DNA of 64,000 bases from CAILHX01 sp964511385. Lineage in GTDB: Bacteria; Pseudomonadota; Gammaproteobacteria; Burkholderiales; Methylophilaceae. A program made the translations under genes and the position numbers. Shown piece after piece: positions 52,083-60,979 of this stretch. Position 1 is the stretch's first letter. Every line of letters begins with the position of its first letter. The stretch is taken from the NCBI GenBank assembly GCA_964511385.1, contig CAZEFE010000005.1:124001-188000 (forward strand). The letters are read 5' to 3'. Below the pieces are notes generated by a model, which worked only from the letters and a program-made list of their open reading frames with translations, was not told the DNA's origin and did not search any database.

Positions 52083-52654
52083 GCCACATTCTCCCCGCGC
52101 TGCGCCGCCTTGAAATTCTCAATTTTCTCCATCAACCATCCCCATGCCTGCCATTCATGCTCTCCGGCAGTTTTCTCCATCGCTATCTGCAAATACCCAA
52201 GTTCGGCATCTATCTTTTCCATCGGCAACATATGCAAGCGGCTGACCAATACGGCAAGTTCTACCACCGCAGCCTGCGCACGATTAAAACCCCGGAACGG
52301 CGCATGCATTTCTTCGTGCAACACCTTGAACCACAGGTGCGGCCTGACATCGTCTTCCACCACCTCGACCAGGACCAGTTCACGGTGCGCCAGCGCCCCC
52401 TGCACTCTCCAACCCGCCACGCAGGCAGCCGGCACCACAGGCCATGTGCGATGACCGCTCAGCGCACCGGCAAACAACCGTACATCATCGGTCAGGTTGA
52501 TCACTGCGCAGCGATCTCGCAACAAGTTATCCAGGCTGGCCGATGGTTTGAATGGCGCGATCAGCACCATCCCATCCTGCTCGCGAATACCGAATGGCGC
52601 GATATGCGGGCTGCCATCGGCATTGGTACTGGTCACGATGGTTTCAAAAATCAT
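52079..52654 (-). CDS. DUF447-family protein of the methanopterin cluster
   Basis: A 191-residue flavin-reductase-fold protein starting MIFETIVTSTNADGSPHIAP, a typical DUF447 opening. Overlaps both neighbours by 4 bases. In methylotrophs this family travels with methanopterin genes; its reaction is unknown. Confidence 0.78.
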   Translation of the reverse strand: MIFETIVTSTNADGSPHIAPFGIREQDGMVLIAPFKPSASLDNLLRDRCAVINLTDDVRLFAGALSGHRTWPVVPAACVAGWRVQGALAHRELVLVEVVEDDVRPHLWFKVLHEEMHAPFRGFNRAQAAVVELAVLVSRLHMLPMEKIDAELGYLQIAMEKTAGEHEWQAWGWLMEKIENFKAAQRGENVA

Positions 52655-54054
52655 GTCTTGTCGCCTTTGCCCTGCTTTTCCTTAACGGAAGCTTCGCGGT
52701 GCGCCACGCGCCCGCGCTGATCCTTGGCCGCAGTATTGCAGCCCCATTGCAACTCCTCATCCTGGCTGTAGCGTTTTTTCAACTGCCAGGCGATCTGCGC
52801 GCGAGCCAATTCAACCCCCAGATAAAATGCGTGTGACGCATCATCGTCCACCCCTAGATACGGGTACAACCGGAAAGGGTCCGTGTCCTGGAACAAGCCA
52901 TCCCGGTTATAGATGTGCACGCCCTCATCGCTCACCTGGATACGGAAGCTCGGGTCCTTGATTTGTCGCGCCAACTCAGCGATTTCGGCGGCATTGTAGG
53001 CAAACGGCCGACGGTCATGTAACCCAAGCAGGCCATTGGAATAATCCCTGGGTAGCCGGCTATCCTCGACCGCGGCAAACATCACCCTCCGGGCGATATC
53101 GGCTTCAGCCACTGCGTTACAGGCATGCGGGCTCACCGCAGTGGTCAGCACTGCAGTCAGCTTCAATTCGGCAATCATGCCGAACAGCACGGCATTAATG
53201 CCTGTGGTATCCGCATCAGTCAATTCGGTCAGGTTGCCGATACCCATCATGATTTGAATGTCTGGATATTTCTTGCGCAGCTTATGGTAGCGCACAATGG
53301 AACCCGTCAGGCCAAATGGGATAGGATCAAGTATCGGGTCGGCAATAAACGGTTTGCCACGTTGCCGCATGCTCTCGATCGCCCGATACAACGAAGGCAA
53401 GCTGCCAGAGCGTGCCGGGATCAGCACCGGCGTTGAAGCCACCTCGTCCGCCACCCACAACGTCTTTTCCGTCAGGCTCAGCAGATAATCGGCGCCGGCG
53501 CGGCCCGCCAGCAACAAATCATCCGTGTTCAAGGAATCAACACTGACCTGAAAACCCGCTGACTTAAGCGCCTGAATCGATTCTTGCAGGTGCGGAAATG
53601 GGGTGTTGGGCAGGCAGCCAAGGTCTATTACATCGGCACCTTGTCCCTGGAAATGCTGTGCGCGGGCCAGGATTTCCTCTACCGACAATTGCGGCGCCTC
53701 GACAATTTCAGCAAAGATACTCACTGCGTACCGCGACAAATCCGGGGGTTTGCCGCCACGCCCAAAGTATTGCGGCAGGTCTTTCAGGTCTTCCGGCCCG
53801 CGTTCGACCGGGATGCCGTACTTTTCTTGCAACTGGGACAGTTCGCCGCGGCACAAGCCGGGAACAATCACCTTATCGACACCCTGCACATCAGGAAGCC
53901 GGCGGGCTATGAATTCCGGGGTCATCAAGGCAGCTACGCTAATGCCGAGCGGGGCTACCCGGTAGGTGAAAGGTGTCGGCTGCAGGTCCGCCAACACCTG
54001 CTGCAGGCTGTTGGCAGCTAGTTTGCCTGTCAGGAAGAGATAGTTTTCAGACAC
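52651..54054 (-). CDS. Dihydropteroate-synthase-related protein (methanopterin pathway)
   Basis: A 467-residue protein. The central part has a DHPS-like barrel: GADVIDLGCLPNTPFP (about 139-154) and SVDSLNTDDLL. It is found in methanopterin-using bacteria and archaea. Its exact reaction is not settled. The C-terminus is basic and Gln/Lys rich. Confidence 0.8.
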   Translation of the reverse strand: MSENYLFLTGKLAANSLQQVLADLQPTPFTYRVAPLGISVAALMTPEFIARRLPDVQGVDKVIVPGLCRGELSQLQEKYGIPVERGPEDLKDLPQYFGRGGKPPDLSRYAVSIFAEIVEAPQLSVEEILARAQHFQGQGADVIDLGCLPNTPFPHLQESIQALKSAGFQVSVDSLNTDDLLLAGRAGADYLLSLTEKTLWVADEVASTPVLIPARSGSLPSLYRAIESMRQRGKPFIADPILDPIPFGLTGSIVRYHKLRKKYPDIQIMMGIGNLTELTDADTTGINAVLFGMIAELKLTAVLTTAVSPHACNAVAEADIARRVMFAAVEDSRLPRDYSNGLLGLHDRRPFAYNAAEIAELARQIKDPSFRIQVSDEGVHIYNRDGLFQDTDPFRLYPYLGVDDDASHAFYLGVELARAQIAWQLKKRYSQDEELQWGCNTAAKDQRGRVAHREASVKEKQGKGDKT

Positions 54055-54581
54055 GCCAGCCGGGCCTGAATTGCTGCGTCGAGTTCGCGCATATCGGCCG
54101 CAACGGTTGTTTCCTCGAAAGTTTTCAGCTTTTCCATGTTTTCGAGGTCAATGCGGCGTGGATACACTTTGACCATGTTTTCTCGAGGCGCTTCGGTATC
54201 GATTTCCGGCTCGGTATCGCAGGCGAACACAATGCTCGGGATGCGACATTTTCCGGCCTGGGCAAAGATATTGGTCACCAGATTATCGGAAATCCCCGCC
54301 ACCATCTTGGCAACCGTATTGGAACTGGTCGGCGCGATCACGACGGTGTGATAAACCCCGTGATAAAACAACTCCACCGGTACTGCGCTGGCAGTCTTAT
54401 CCTGGAATACGCGGCCGATACGATGCTCGTAGCCATACTGCGTGAGGATTTCCGTCGCGGCCTTGCTCAGAAACAAATCCACATCTTCCAGCTTGTGGAT
54501 GATCTCCAGACTTTCCCGCAGGTAATGCCCTGAACCGGTAATTGCCCAAGCGATGCGCTGTTTTTCGTGCTTGACTGACAA
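54030..54581 (-). CDS. Flavoprotein, probable dihydromethanopterin reductase
   Basis: A 183-residue flavodoxin-like protein (AWAITGSGHYL at 11-21; VVIAPTSSNTVAKMVAGISD). Related to archaeoflavoprotein AfpA/DmrX, proposed to reduce dihydromethanopterin in bacteria. First gene of the four, 2 bases after purA ends. Confidence 0.75.
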   Translation of the reverse strand: MSVKHEKQRIAWAITGSGHYLRESLEIIHKLEDVDLFLSKAATEILTQYGYEHRIGRVFQDKTASAVPVELFYHGVYHTVVIAPTSSNTVAKMVAGISDNLVTNIFAQAGKCRIPSIVFACDTEPEIDTEAPRENMVKVYPRRIDLENMEKLKTFEETTVAADMRELDAAIQARLACLKTISS

Positions 54582-54583
54582 AA

Positions 54584-55903
54584 TCAGACCTCAAACGGGT
54601 GTCTGAGCACAATGGTTTCATCCCGCTCAGGACCGGTCGAAATCACGTCCACCGGTACGCCGCACACTTCTTCCATGCGTTTGAGGTAGTTTTTTGCCGC
54701 AGTAGGCAAATCGTCAAAATGCTTGATGCCGACCGTGCTTTCACTCCAACCCGGCATTTCTTCATAAATGGGTTCGCAGTGCTCCAGCGCTTCCGCCCCG
54801 ACCGGAAAAATATCGTGCTTCACGCCGCCGATGTTGTAGCCGACACCGATCTGCACGGTTTCCATGCCATCCATGACATCCAGCTTGGTAATGCACAGCC
54901 CGGAAACCCCATTCACCTGAATGGAGCGCTTGAGCGCCGCCGCGTCGAACCAGCCGCAACGACGAGCGCGCCCGGTAGTCGAGCCAAACTCGTGACCGCG
55001 AGTGGCGAGTTGCTTGCCAATCGGGTCAAGCTTATCCACGGCATCATACAGTTCGGTCGGGAAAGGGCCAGAGCCAACACGGGTAGTATAGGCCTTGGTA
55101 ATGCCGAGCACATACGTCAGCATCTGCGGCGCCACACCGCTGCCGGTGGTTGCACCCCCGGCAATGGTATTGGAGGAAGTCACAAACGGATAAGTGCCAT
55201 GATCCACATCCAGCAAGGCGCCTTGTGCACCTTCGAACAGCAGCGGCTGGTTGGCCTGATTGGCCAGATACAGCAGGTTGGAAACATCGGCCACCATAGG
55301 CTTGATTTCCTCTGCCAGCGCCAGCGTCTCGTCCAGCGTTTGCTGAAAATCTACCGTAGCCACCTGGAAGTAGTTTTTCAGCACGAAATTATGGTAGTCC
55401 AGCACCTCGCCCAGTTTGGCAGCAAAGCGCTCACGATAGAACAAGTCCTGCAGGCGGATAGCGCGTCTCGCCACCTTGTCTTCATAAGCTGGGCCAATAC
55501 CACGGCCAGTCGTGCCGATTTTCGCGCTGCCTTTGGCGGTTTCGCGCGCCTGATCAAGCGCCACGTGGTATGGCAATATCAATGGGCAAGCTTCGCTGAT
55601 TTTCAGGCGCGAGCGAACATCCACGCCCGCCGCTTCCAGTTCCGCCATTTCCTTCAGCAGCGCTTGCGGCGACAGCACCACGCCGTTGCCGATATAACAT
55701 TGCACATCGCCGCGTAAAATGCCCGATGGGATCAGGTGCAATACCGTCTTCTTGTCGCCAATAACCAGCGTGTGGCCTGCGTTGTGACCGCCCTGGAAAC
55801 GCACTACCCCCTGGGCATGATCCGTCAGCCAGTCAACAATCTTGCCCTTCCCTTCATCGCCCCATTGGGTGCCGATGACAACAACGTTTTTTCCCATATT
55901 CAA
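54584..55903 (-). CDS. purA: Adenylosuccinate synthetase
   Basis: A 439-residue enzyme, GTP-dependent, making adenylosuccinate from IMP. GTQWGDEGKGK (11-21), H47-type GHNAGHT, and GTTGRGIGPAYEDK are intact. Placed between the methanopterin genes and hisZ. Confidence 0.96.
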   Translation of the reverse strand: MNMGKNVVVIGTQWGDEGKGKIVDWLTDHAQGVVRFQGGHNAGHTLVIGDKKTVLHLIPSGILRGDVQCYIGNGVVLSPQALLKEMAELEAAGVDVRSRLKISEACPLILPYHVALDQARETAKGSAKIGTTGRGIGPAYEDKVARRAIRLQDLFYRERFAAKLGEVLDYHNFVLKNYFQVATVDFQQTLDETLALAEEIKPMVADVSNLLYLANQANQPLLFEGAQGALLDVDHGTYPFVTSSNTIAGGATTGSGVAPQMLTYVLGITKAYTTRVGSGPFPTELYDAVDKLDPIGKQLATRGHEFGSTTGRARRCGWFDAAALKRSIQVNGVSGLCITKLDVMDGMETVQIGVGYNIGGVKHDIFPVGAEALEHCEPIYEEMPGWSESTVGIKHFDDLPTAAKNYLKRMEEVCGVPVDVISTGPERDETIVLRHPFEV

Positions 55904-55944
55904 CCCAGACTATTTCTAATAAGCACTACTTGAACGAGTACGGC

Positions 55945-57147
55945 TCAGTTTTTCCTGACGACTTCCCAAACTCCGCCATGATTGACCAACATGCGGTCGC
56001 AGTTGAGTTCCGCGCGATGCGGTTCATGCCCCGGCAGATCAACAACCACAATTTCCCCGGCATCGCGCAACACATCGATTTTTGCCTGCAATGCAGCATT
56101 GTTTTCTTCGTAAGGCGCAAGTATTGCCGGCGTCAGCACCGGCATGGGCAGCAGATCCAGCAATGCCCGCATATCCAGGCTGAACCCGGTTGCTGGGCGT
56201 GCCCGGCCAAAAATCTGCCCCACCTGATCGTATCGCCCACCTTGCGCCAAGGCACCCACATGCCCGGCGGCATACGCGGCAAACACCATCCCGCTGTGGT
56301 AATGGTAGCCGCGCAACTCGGCCAGGTCGAAGCTAACGGCCACGCCCAGGCCGCTCAACTGCTGATAGGCGCGCTGCAGGTCTTGCAGGGCAACTTCGAT
56401 CTCAGCGTATTGCGGCAAGCGTTGCCGTGCCAATTGCAGCACTTCCAGCCCGCCGTTTAATCCGGTCAGGGCAATCAATGCCTCGGCTGTAGTGCTGTCA
56501 GCGCTGGAGACAATATCCCTCAACGCGCCAACATCCTTGGCCTGCAATGCTTCCAGCAAGTCACCCTCCACCTCGGCAGCCAGCCCTGCACGTGTCACCA
56601 GTGCCCGAAAAATTGCAACATGACTGAGGTCGACCATGGGCTCCGCAATACCCGACAGCCGCAATGCCTGCACCATCAAGCGCTGGATTTCCATATCGCT
56701 TTCTACACCGGTGTGGCCAAACAGCTCCGCACCAACCTGCAATGGCTGGCGGGTCTGCGAGGCGCCATCCGGCAACGTGCGCAACACGCTGCTGGCATAA
56801 CACAAGCGGGTCACCCCCTGCTGGTTCAGGCGCTGCGCGTCAATCCGCGCAACCTGAGGGGTAATGTCCGAACGAATACCCATCAATCGACCGGAGAGTT
56901 GGTCAACAACCTTGAACGTCTGTAGGTCAAGGTCATTGCCGATTCCGGCATTCAACGATTCCAGATATTCCAGCAGCGGCGGAATCACAAAGTGATAGCC
57001 ATTGGAACGAAACAGATCCAGTAGCTTCCGGCGAACGTGCTCGACCAACTGAGCCTCTGCCGGGAGGATATCCTCGATAAACTCCGGCAGCAGCCAGTGA
57101 CGGGAACTGCCTTTGGAGCCAGGTTTGAACACTGAATTCACCATCAA
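55945..57147 (-). CDS. hisZ: ATP phosphoribosyltransferase regulatory subunit HisZ
   Basis: A 400-residue class II aminoacyl-tRNA-synthetase-like protein without the tRNA-binding domain (LPEFIEDILPAEAQLVEHVR at the start). Partner of the short HisG. Upstream of purA as usual in betaproteobacteria. Confidence 0.9.
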   Translation of the reverse strand: MMVNSVFKPGSKGSSRHWLLPEFIEDILPAEAQLVEHVRRKLLDLFRSNGYHFVIPPLLEYLESLNAGIGNDLDLQTFKVVDQLSGRLMGIRSDITPQVARIDAQRLNQQGVTRLCYASSVLRTLPDGASQTRQPLQVGAELFGHTGVESDMEIQRLMVQALRLSGIAEPMVDLSHVAIFRALVTRAGLAAEVEGDLLEALQAKDVGALRDIVSSADSTTAEALIALTGLNGGLEVLQLARQRLPQYAEIEVALQDLQRAYQQLSGLGVAVSFDLAELRGYHYHSGMVFAAYAAGHVGALAQGGRYDQVGQIFGRARPATGFSLDMRALLDLLPMPVLTPAILAPYEENNAALQAKIDVLRDAGEIVVVDLPGHEPHRAELNCDRMLVNHGGVWEVVRKN

Positions 57148-57329
57148 CTCACCAACGTAATCATCAACAGGCCAGCAAGCATCGAAGCCAACCCCACAAA
57201 ACGCAACTGCCCATCGCTAAACTCGAGCATGCGTTTGAACGTCTGCTTCCAGGCGACAGGCGCCAACAACGGCAGCACTCCCTCCAGTACCAGCATCAGC
57301 CCAAACGCCATCAATAGGCTCTTGCTCAA
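57144..57329 (-). CDS. DUF2065-family membrane protein
   Basis: A 61-residue protein with two hydrophobic helices (about 4-24 and 44-60) and the QLRFVGLASMLAG block typical of DUF2065. Overlaps hisZ by 4 bases; 2 bases after hflC. Confidence 0.88.
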   Translation of the reverse strand: MSKSLLMAFGLMLVLEGVLPLLAPVAWKQTFKRMLEFSDGQLRFVGLASMLAGLLMITLVS

Positions 57330-57331
57330 GA

Positions 57332-58213
57332 CTATTTCCTTTGCCTGTGGGCACCGGAGTCTTTGAGATATTTGAAGAACTCGGAACTGGGATCCAGCAC
57401 CAGCACATCGGACTTATTGCGCAGACTATTGCGATAGGCTTCCAGGCTACGGTAAAAGGCGTAGAACTCCGGGTTGCGGTTATAGGCCGCAGCATAAATT
57501 TCTGCAGCCTTGGCATCGCCTTCGCCCTTGATGCGCTGCGCTTCCCGGAAAGCTTCGGCAATAATCACTTCGCGCTGCTTGTCGGCGTCGGCGCGGATTT
57601 TTTCCGCGGCGCCTGCCCCCTGTGAACGCAAGTCATTGGCAACACGCTTGCGCTCTGCTTCCATCCGCTGGAACACCGAGTCGCTGACTTCCTGCGGCAA
57701 ATCCACCCGCTTGAGGCGTACATCCAGCACCTGGATACCCATTTGGCGCGCATCGTGGTCAGCCTTGGCGCGGAGGATGTCCATGATCCTGGCGCGTTCG
57801 CCGGAAATCACGTCATGAATCGTGCGCTTACCAAATTCGGCACGCAGGCCATCATTCACCACCTGCGACAGCCGTGCCTCAGCCTGTGCTTCGTCGCCGC
57901 GCACGGAAACGTAATATTTGGCCGGGTCTATAATTCGCCACTTCACGAACGAATCCACCAGCACATTTTTCTTCTCACTGGTGATAAAACGGTCTGGTTC
58001 AACCCAATCCAAGGTTAAGATGCGTTTTTCGTAGTAACGGACGTTTTCAACCAGCGGCACCTTGAAATACAGGCCAGGTTCCTTCTTGACCGATACGATT
58101 TCACCCAGGCGGAAAACGATTGCATATTCGCGCTGATCCACCGTGAAGGCGGACAGGCTTGCAATAATGAACGCAATGATCAATGCGCCCACCACTGTTC
58201 CAACATTCTTCAT
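57332..58213 (-). CDS. hflC: HflC, FtsH protease modulator
   Basis: A 293-residue SPFH/prohibitin protein with an N-terminal membrane helix (about 5-25). Forms a large cage with HflK around FtsH in the inner membrane. Overlaps hflK by 4 bases. Confidence 0.94.
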   Translation of the reverse strand: MKNVGTVVGALIIAFIIASLSAFTVDQREYAIVFRLGEIVSVKKEPGLYFKVPLVENVRYYEKRILTLDWVEPDRFITSEKKNVLVDSFVKWRIIDPAKYYVSVRGDEAQAEARLSQVVNDGLRAEFGKRTIHDVISGERARIMDILRAKADHDARQMGIQVLDVRLKRVDLPQEVSDSVFQRMEAERKRVANDLRSQGAGAAEKIRADADKQREVIIAEAFREAQRIKGEGDAKAAEIYAAAYNRNPEFYAFYRSLEAYRNSLRNKSDVLVLDPSSEFFKYLKDSGAHRQRK

Positions 58214-59415
58214 GGTCTTGCCTCCCGCTCACGGCTACGCAAGGCATCGCGCGACCGCGTTAATATTTCTGCAGCATCTGGCGTACTGGGCTGCGCCGGT
58301 GTTGGGGTAGCAGCAGGTTGTGCAGCAGCGGCCGGCTGCCCCATCAACTTATCCAACGGCAGGTACAGCAAGCTGCCGTTGCCGGACTTCTGGTCTACCA
58401 ATACCTTGCTGGTATTGGAGAGAACCTGCTCCTGCGACTCGATGTACAGGCGGCTGCGCGTCACTTCCGGTGCTTTTTCGTACTGCGCCAGCACCTGACT
58501 GAAGCGGCTGGCATTACCTTGCGCTTCGTTAATCACGCGCTGCTTGTAGCCGTTGGCTTCTTCCAGCAACCGTGCGGCATTCCCGCGCGCCTTGGGAATC
58601 ACGTCGTTGGCATACGCCTGGCCTTCGTTTTTCTGCCGTTCCAGATCCTGTCCGGCCTTGACTGCATCATCAAACGCCGCCTGCACCTGTTCGGGCGGCT
58701 GGGCGTTCTGCATGGTCACGCTCACCACGTTGATTCCGGACTGGTAACGGTCCAACACTTCCTGCATCAGCACTTTCACTCTCTGCGCAACTTCCGTACG
58801 GCCTTCATATAGGACAAAATCCATACGGCTTTTGCCGACAACCTCCCGAATAGCTGTTTCGGCAATGCCCCTGACGCCCTCCTCATTTGAGCGATTGTTG
58901 AACAGCGCATCTTCCGGGCTCTTCAAGTTATATTGCACGGCAAATTGCAGATCAATAATGTTTTCATCATCGGTCAGCATCAGCGACTCATGTGTCTCCC
59001 GGCTACGGGCAGCCCCGCCTTCGGTATGGCCGCGATAGCCCACCTCAACCGTGCGCACTTGCTCCAGATTGACGACATCTACGGACTCGATTGGATAAGG
59101 GATGTGCCAACGCGGACCCGGCATCGTGGTTTCCACCAGCTTGCCAAAACGCAGCACTACACCGCGCTTGCCCTGGTCCACGATATAAAACCCCGTAGCC
59201 AGCCAGATGAAGAACACCAAGCCCAGCACGGCGCCAACCCCGCCAGAATTAACTGGCCGCGGCGCTGGCGAAGGCGCGGCAGGCCCCTTTGAGCCTTTGC
59301 CAAACAGTTGATTGAGCTTGCGCGTCAAATCACGCATCAACTCATCCAGATCGGGAGGACCGTCGTTATTTTTACCGCGATTATCACCACCCCAGCCGGG
59401 GTCATTTGATGCCAT
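58210..59415 (-). CDS. hflK: HflK, FtsH protease modulator
   Basis: A 401-residue SPFH protein: Gly/Asn/Asp-rich N-terminus (PGWGGDNRGKNNDGPPDLDE), membrane helix (about 58-78), SPFH domain and a Pro/Ala/Gln-rich tail. Pairs with HflC. Confidence 0.94.
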   Translation of the reverse strand: MASNDPGWGGDNRGKNNDGPPDLDELMRDLTRKLNQLFGKGSKGPAAPSPAPRPVNSGGVGAVLGLVFFIWLATGFYIVDQGKRGVVLRFGKLVETTMPGPRWHIPYPIESVDVVNLEQVRTVEVGYRGHTEGGAARSRETHESLMLTDDENIIDLQFAVQYNLKSPEDALFNNRSNEEGVRGIAETAIREVVGKSRMDFVLYEGRTEVAQRVKVLMQEVLDRYQSGINVVSVTMQNAQPPEQVQAAFDDAVKAGQDLERQKNEGQAYANDVIPKARGNAARLLEEANGYKQRVINEAQGNASRFSQVLAQYEKAPEVTRSRLYIESQEQVLSNTSKVLVDQKSGNGSLLYLPLDKLMGQPAAAAQPAATPTPAQPSTPDAAEILTRSRDALRSREREARP

Positions 59416-59418
59416 AAA

Positions 59419-60570
59419 TCACTCCGAAACCGCCTCTAAATTGACCGAATGTCCAGGCTCCATTGCTGCGCGATGTTCCACCAGTGCCTGCCGGATATGC
59501 TCCAGCCCCAAGCCCTGCTGCGCGGAAACCCAAACCTTGCAGATTTTACCATACTCGTCCCGTTCCAAGCCCGGCTCCATACCGGTGCAGTCAATCTTGT
59601 TCAGCACCAGAATCTGCGGCACGTCTTGCGCCCCGATCTCGCCAAGTACACGATTCACTTCGGCAATTTGCTCGTCACGCGCGGGGCTAGCCATGTCGAC
59701 CACATGCAGCAGCAAATCCGCTTGCGCCGCCTCTTCCAGCGTTGCGCCAAAGGCCTCAACCAGGGTATGGGGCAAATTCCGGATAAAACCCACGGTGTCC
59801 GACAACACCACCGAGCCGCAGTTCTGGATGAATAATTTGCGGGAAGTGGTGTCCAGCGTGGCAAACAGTTGGTCAGCCGCGTACGCACCGGCCTGCGTCA
59901 AACGGTTGAACAAGGTCGACTTGCCGGCATTGGTGTAACCCACCAGAGACACCGACATCACGCCGGAGCGCCTTCGCGAGCGCCGCTGCTGGGCGCGCTG
60001 CTGCCTCAACTTCTCCAGCTTGTCCTTCAGCAGCTTGATTCGGCTGCGGATCATGCGGCGATCCAGTTCCAGCTGTGTTTCACCCGGGCCGCCACGCACG
60101 CCGATACCGCCCTTTTGCCGTTCCAGGTGCGTCCAGCCGCGAATCAGCCGGGTGGACAGATGCTCCAATTGCGCCAGCTCCACTTGCAACTTGCCCTCAT
60201 GGCTTTTGGCACGTTGGGCGAAAATGTCCAGAATCAGGCCGGTGCGATCCACCACCCGGCATTCCAGCAGCTTCTCCAAGTTGCGCTGCTGCGCGGGGGA
60301 TAGCTCGTGATTAAAAATGGCCAGTCGAGCATCGCAACCATGCAAGGCCGCCCGCAACTCGTCTGCTTTGCCGGAGCCGACAAACAGCGCGGCATCCGGT
60401 CGTGGCCGGCGTCCTTCTACAACGGCGAGCACCGACAATCCCGCACTTTCGGCTAAATGATGGAGCTCTTGCAGGCTGTCTGCGTAATCGGCTGCCCTGT
60501 ACGAAGCATCACTGAAATCCAGACTCACCAACACAGCGGCTTCGCCGCCCTGCGGTCGGTCAAACATCAA
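59419..60570 (-). CDS. hflX: GTPase HflX
   Basis: A 383-residue ribosome-splitting GTPase. GYTNAGKSTLFNRLT is the P loop (about 211-225), DTVGFIRNLP is G3, and NKID is G4. The N-terminal HflX domain (GGPGETQLELDRR) is present. Overlaps hfq by 4 bases. Confidence 0.95.
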   Translation of the reverse strand: MMFDRPQGGEAAVLVSLDFSDASYRAADYADSLQELHHLAESAGLSVLAVVEGRRPRPDAALFVGSGKADELRAALHGCDARLAIFNHELSPAQQRNLEKLLECRVVDRTGLILDIFAQRAKSHEGKLQVELAQLEHLSTRLIRGWTHLERQKGGIGVRGGPGETQLELDRRMIRSRIKLLKDKLEKLRQQRAQQRRSRRRSGVMSVSLVGYTNAGKSTLFNRLTQAGAYAADQLFATLDTTSRKLFIQNCGSVVLSDTVGFIRNLPHTLVEAFGATLEEAAQADLLLHVVDMASPARDEQIAEVNRVLGEIGAQDVPQILVLNKIDCTGMEPGLERDEYGKICKVWVSAQQGLGLEHIRQALVEHRAAMEPGHSVNLEAVSE

Positions 60571-60815
60571 GCTTCATGTACTGGTTCAGAAGAAGAAGGA
60601 GCAAGGCTGACCGAGCGTGCAGGCACAATGGTCGAAATGGCATGTTTGTATACCATCTGGGTGACCGTATTTTTCAGCAGGATCACATACTGGTCAAAAG
60701 AATCTATCTGCCCCTGCAACTTGATGCCATTAACCAGATAGATCGACACTGGCACATGTTCCTTGCGCAGCGTGTTCAGAAAAGGATCCTGGAGTGTTTG
60801 GCCTTTGGCATTCAT
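60567..60815 (-). CDS. hfq: RNA chaperone Hfq
   Basis: An 82-residue Sm-like hexamer that pairs small RNAs with mRNAs. The Sm motifs (VSIYLVNGIKLQGQIDSFD and VYKHAIST) are intact. The ATG at 60815 is the family start; the upstream extension to 60872 is rejected. No miaA upstream. Confidence 0.96.
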   Translation of the reverse strand: MNAKGQTLQDPFLNTLRKEHVPVSIYLVNGIKLQGQIDSFDQYVILLKNTVTQMVYKHAISTIVPARSVSLAPSSSEPVHEA

Positions 60816-60916
60816 GGTTATCCCTCTTGGGTGGGGTTGTTGGATATGCAAAACTCTACGCCAATTCGTCAACCTTGGCTATAGGGAGCTGCTGTTGGCT
60901 GGCGCCGGGCGTATCT

Positions 60917-60974
60917 GCTGCCGTACAAAACATAAAAGCCCCGATAACGGGGCTTTTATGTTTTGTACGGCAGC
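60917..60974 (-). terminator. 27-base perfect hairpin after the FecR-domain gene
   Basis: Arms 60917-60943 and 60948-60974 are perfect complements with loop ATAA. It is far longer than usual for a terminator and lies 5 bases past the stop of the surface-protein gene and 101 bases upstream of hfq. It probably ends the surface-protein transcript. Confidence 0.8.
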
Positions 60975-60979
60975 TGTAA

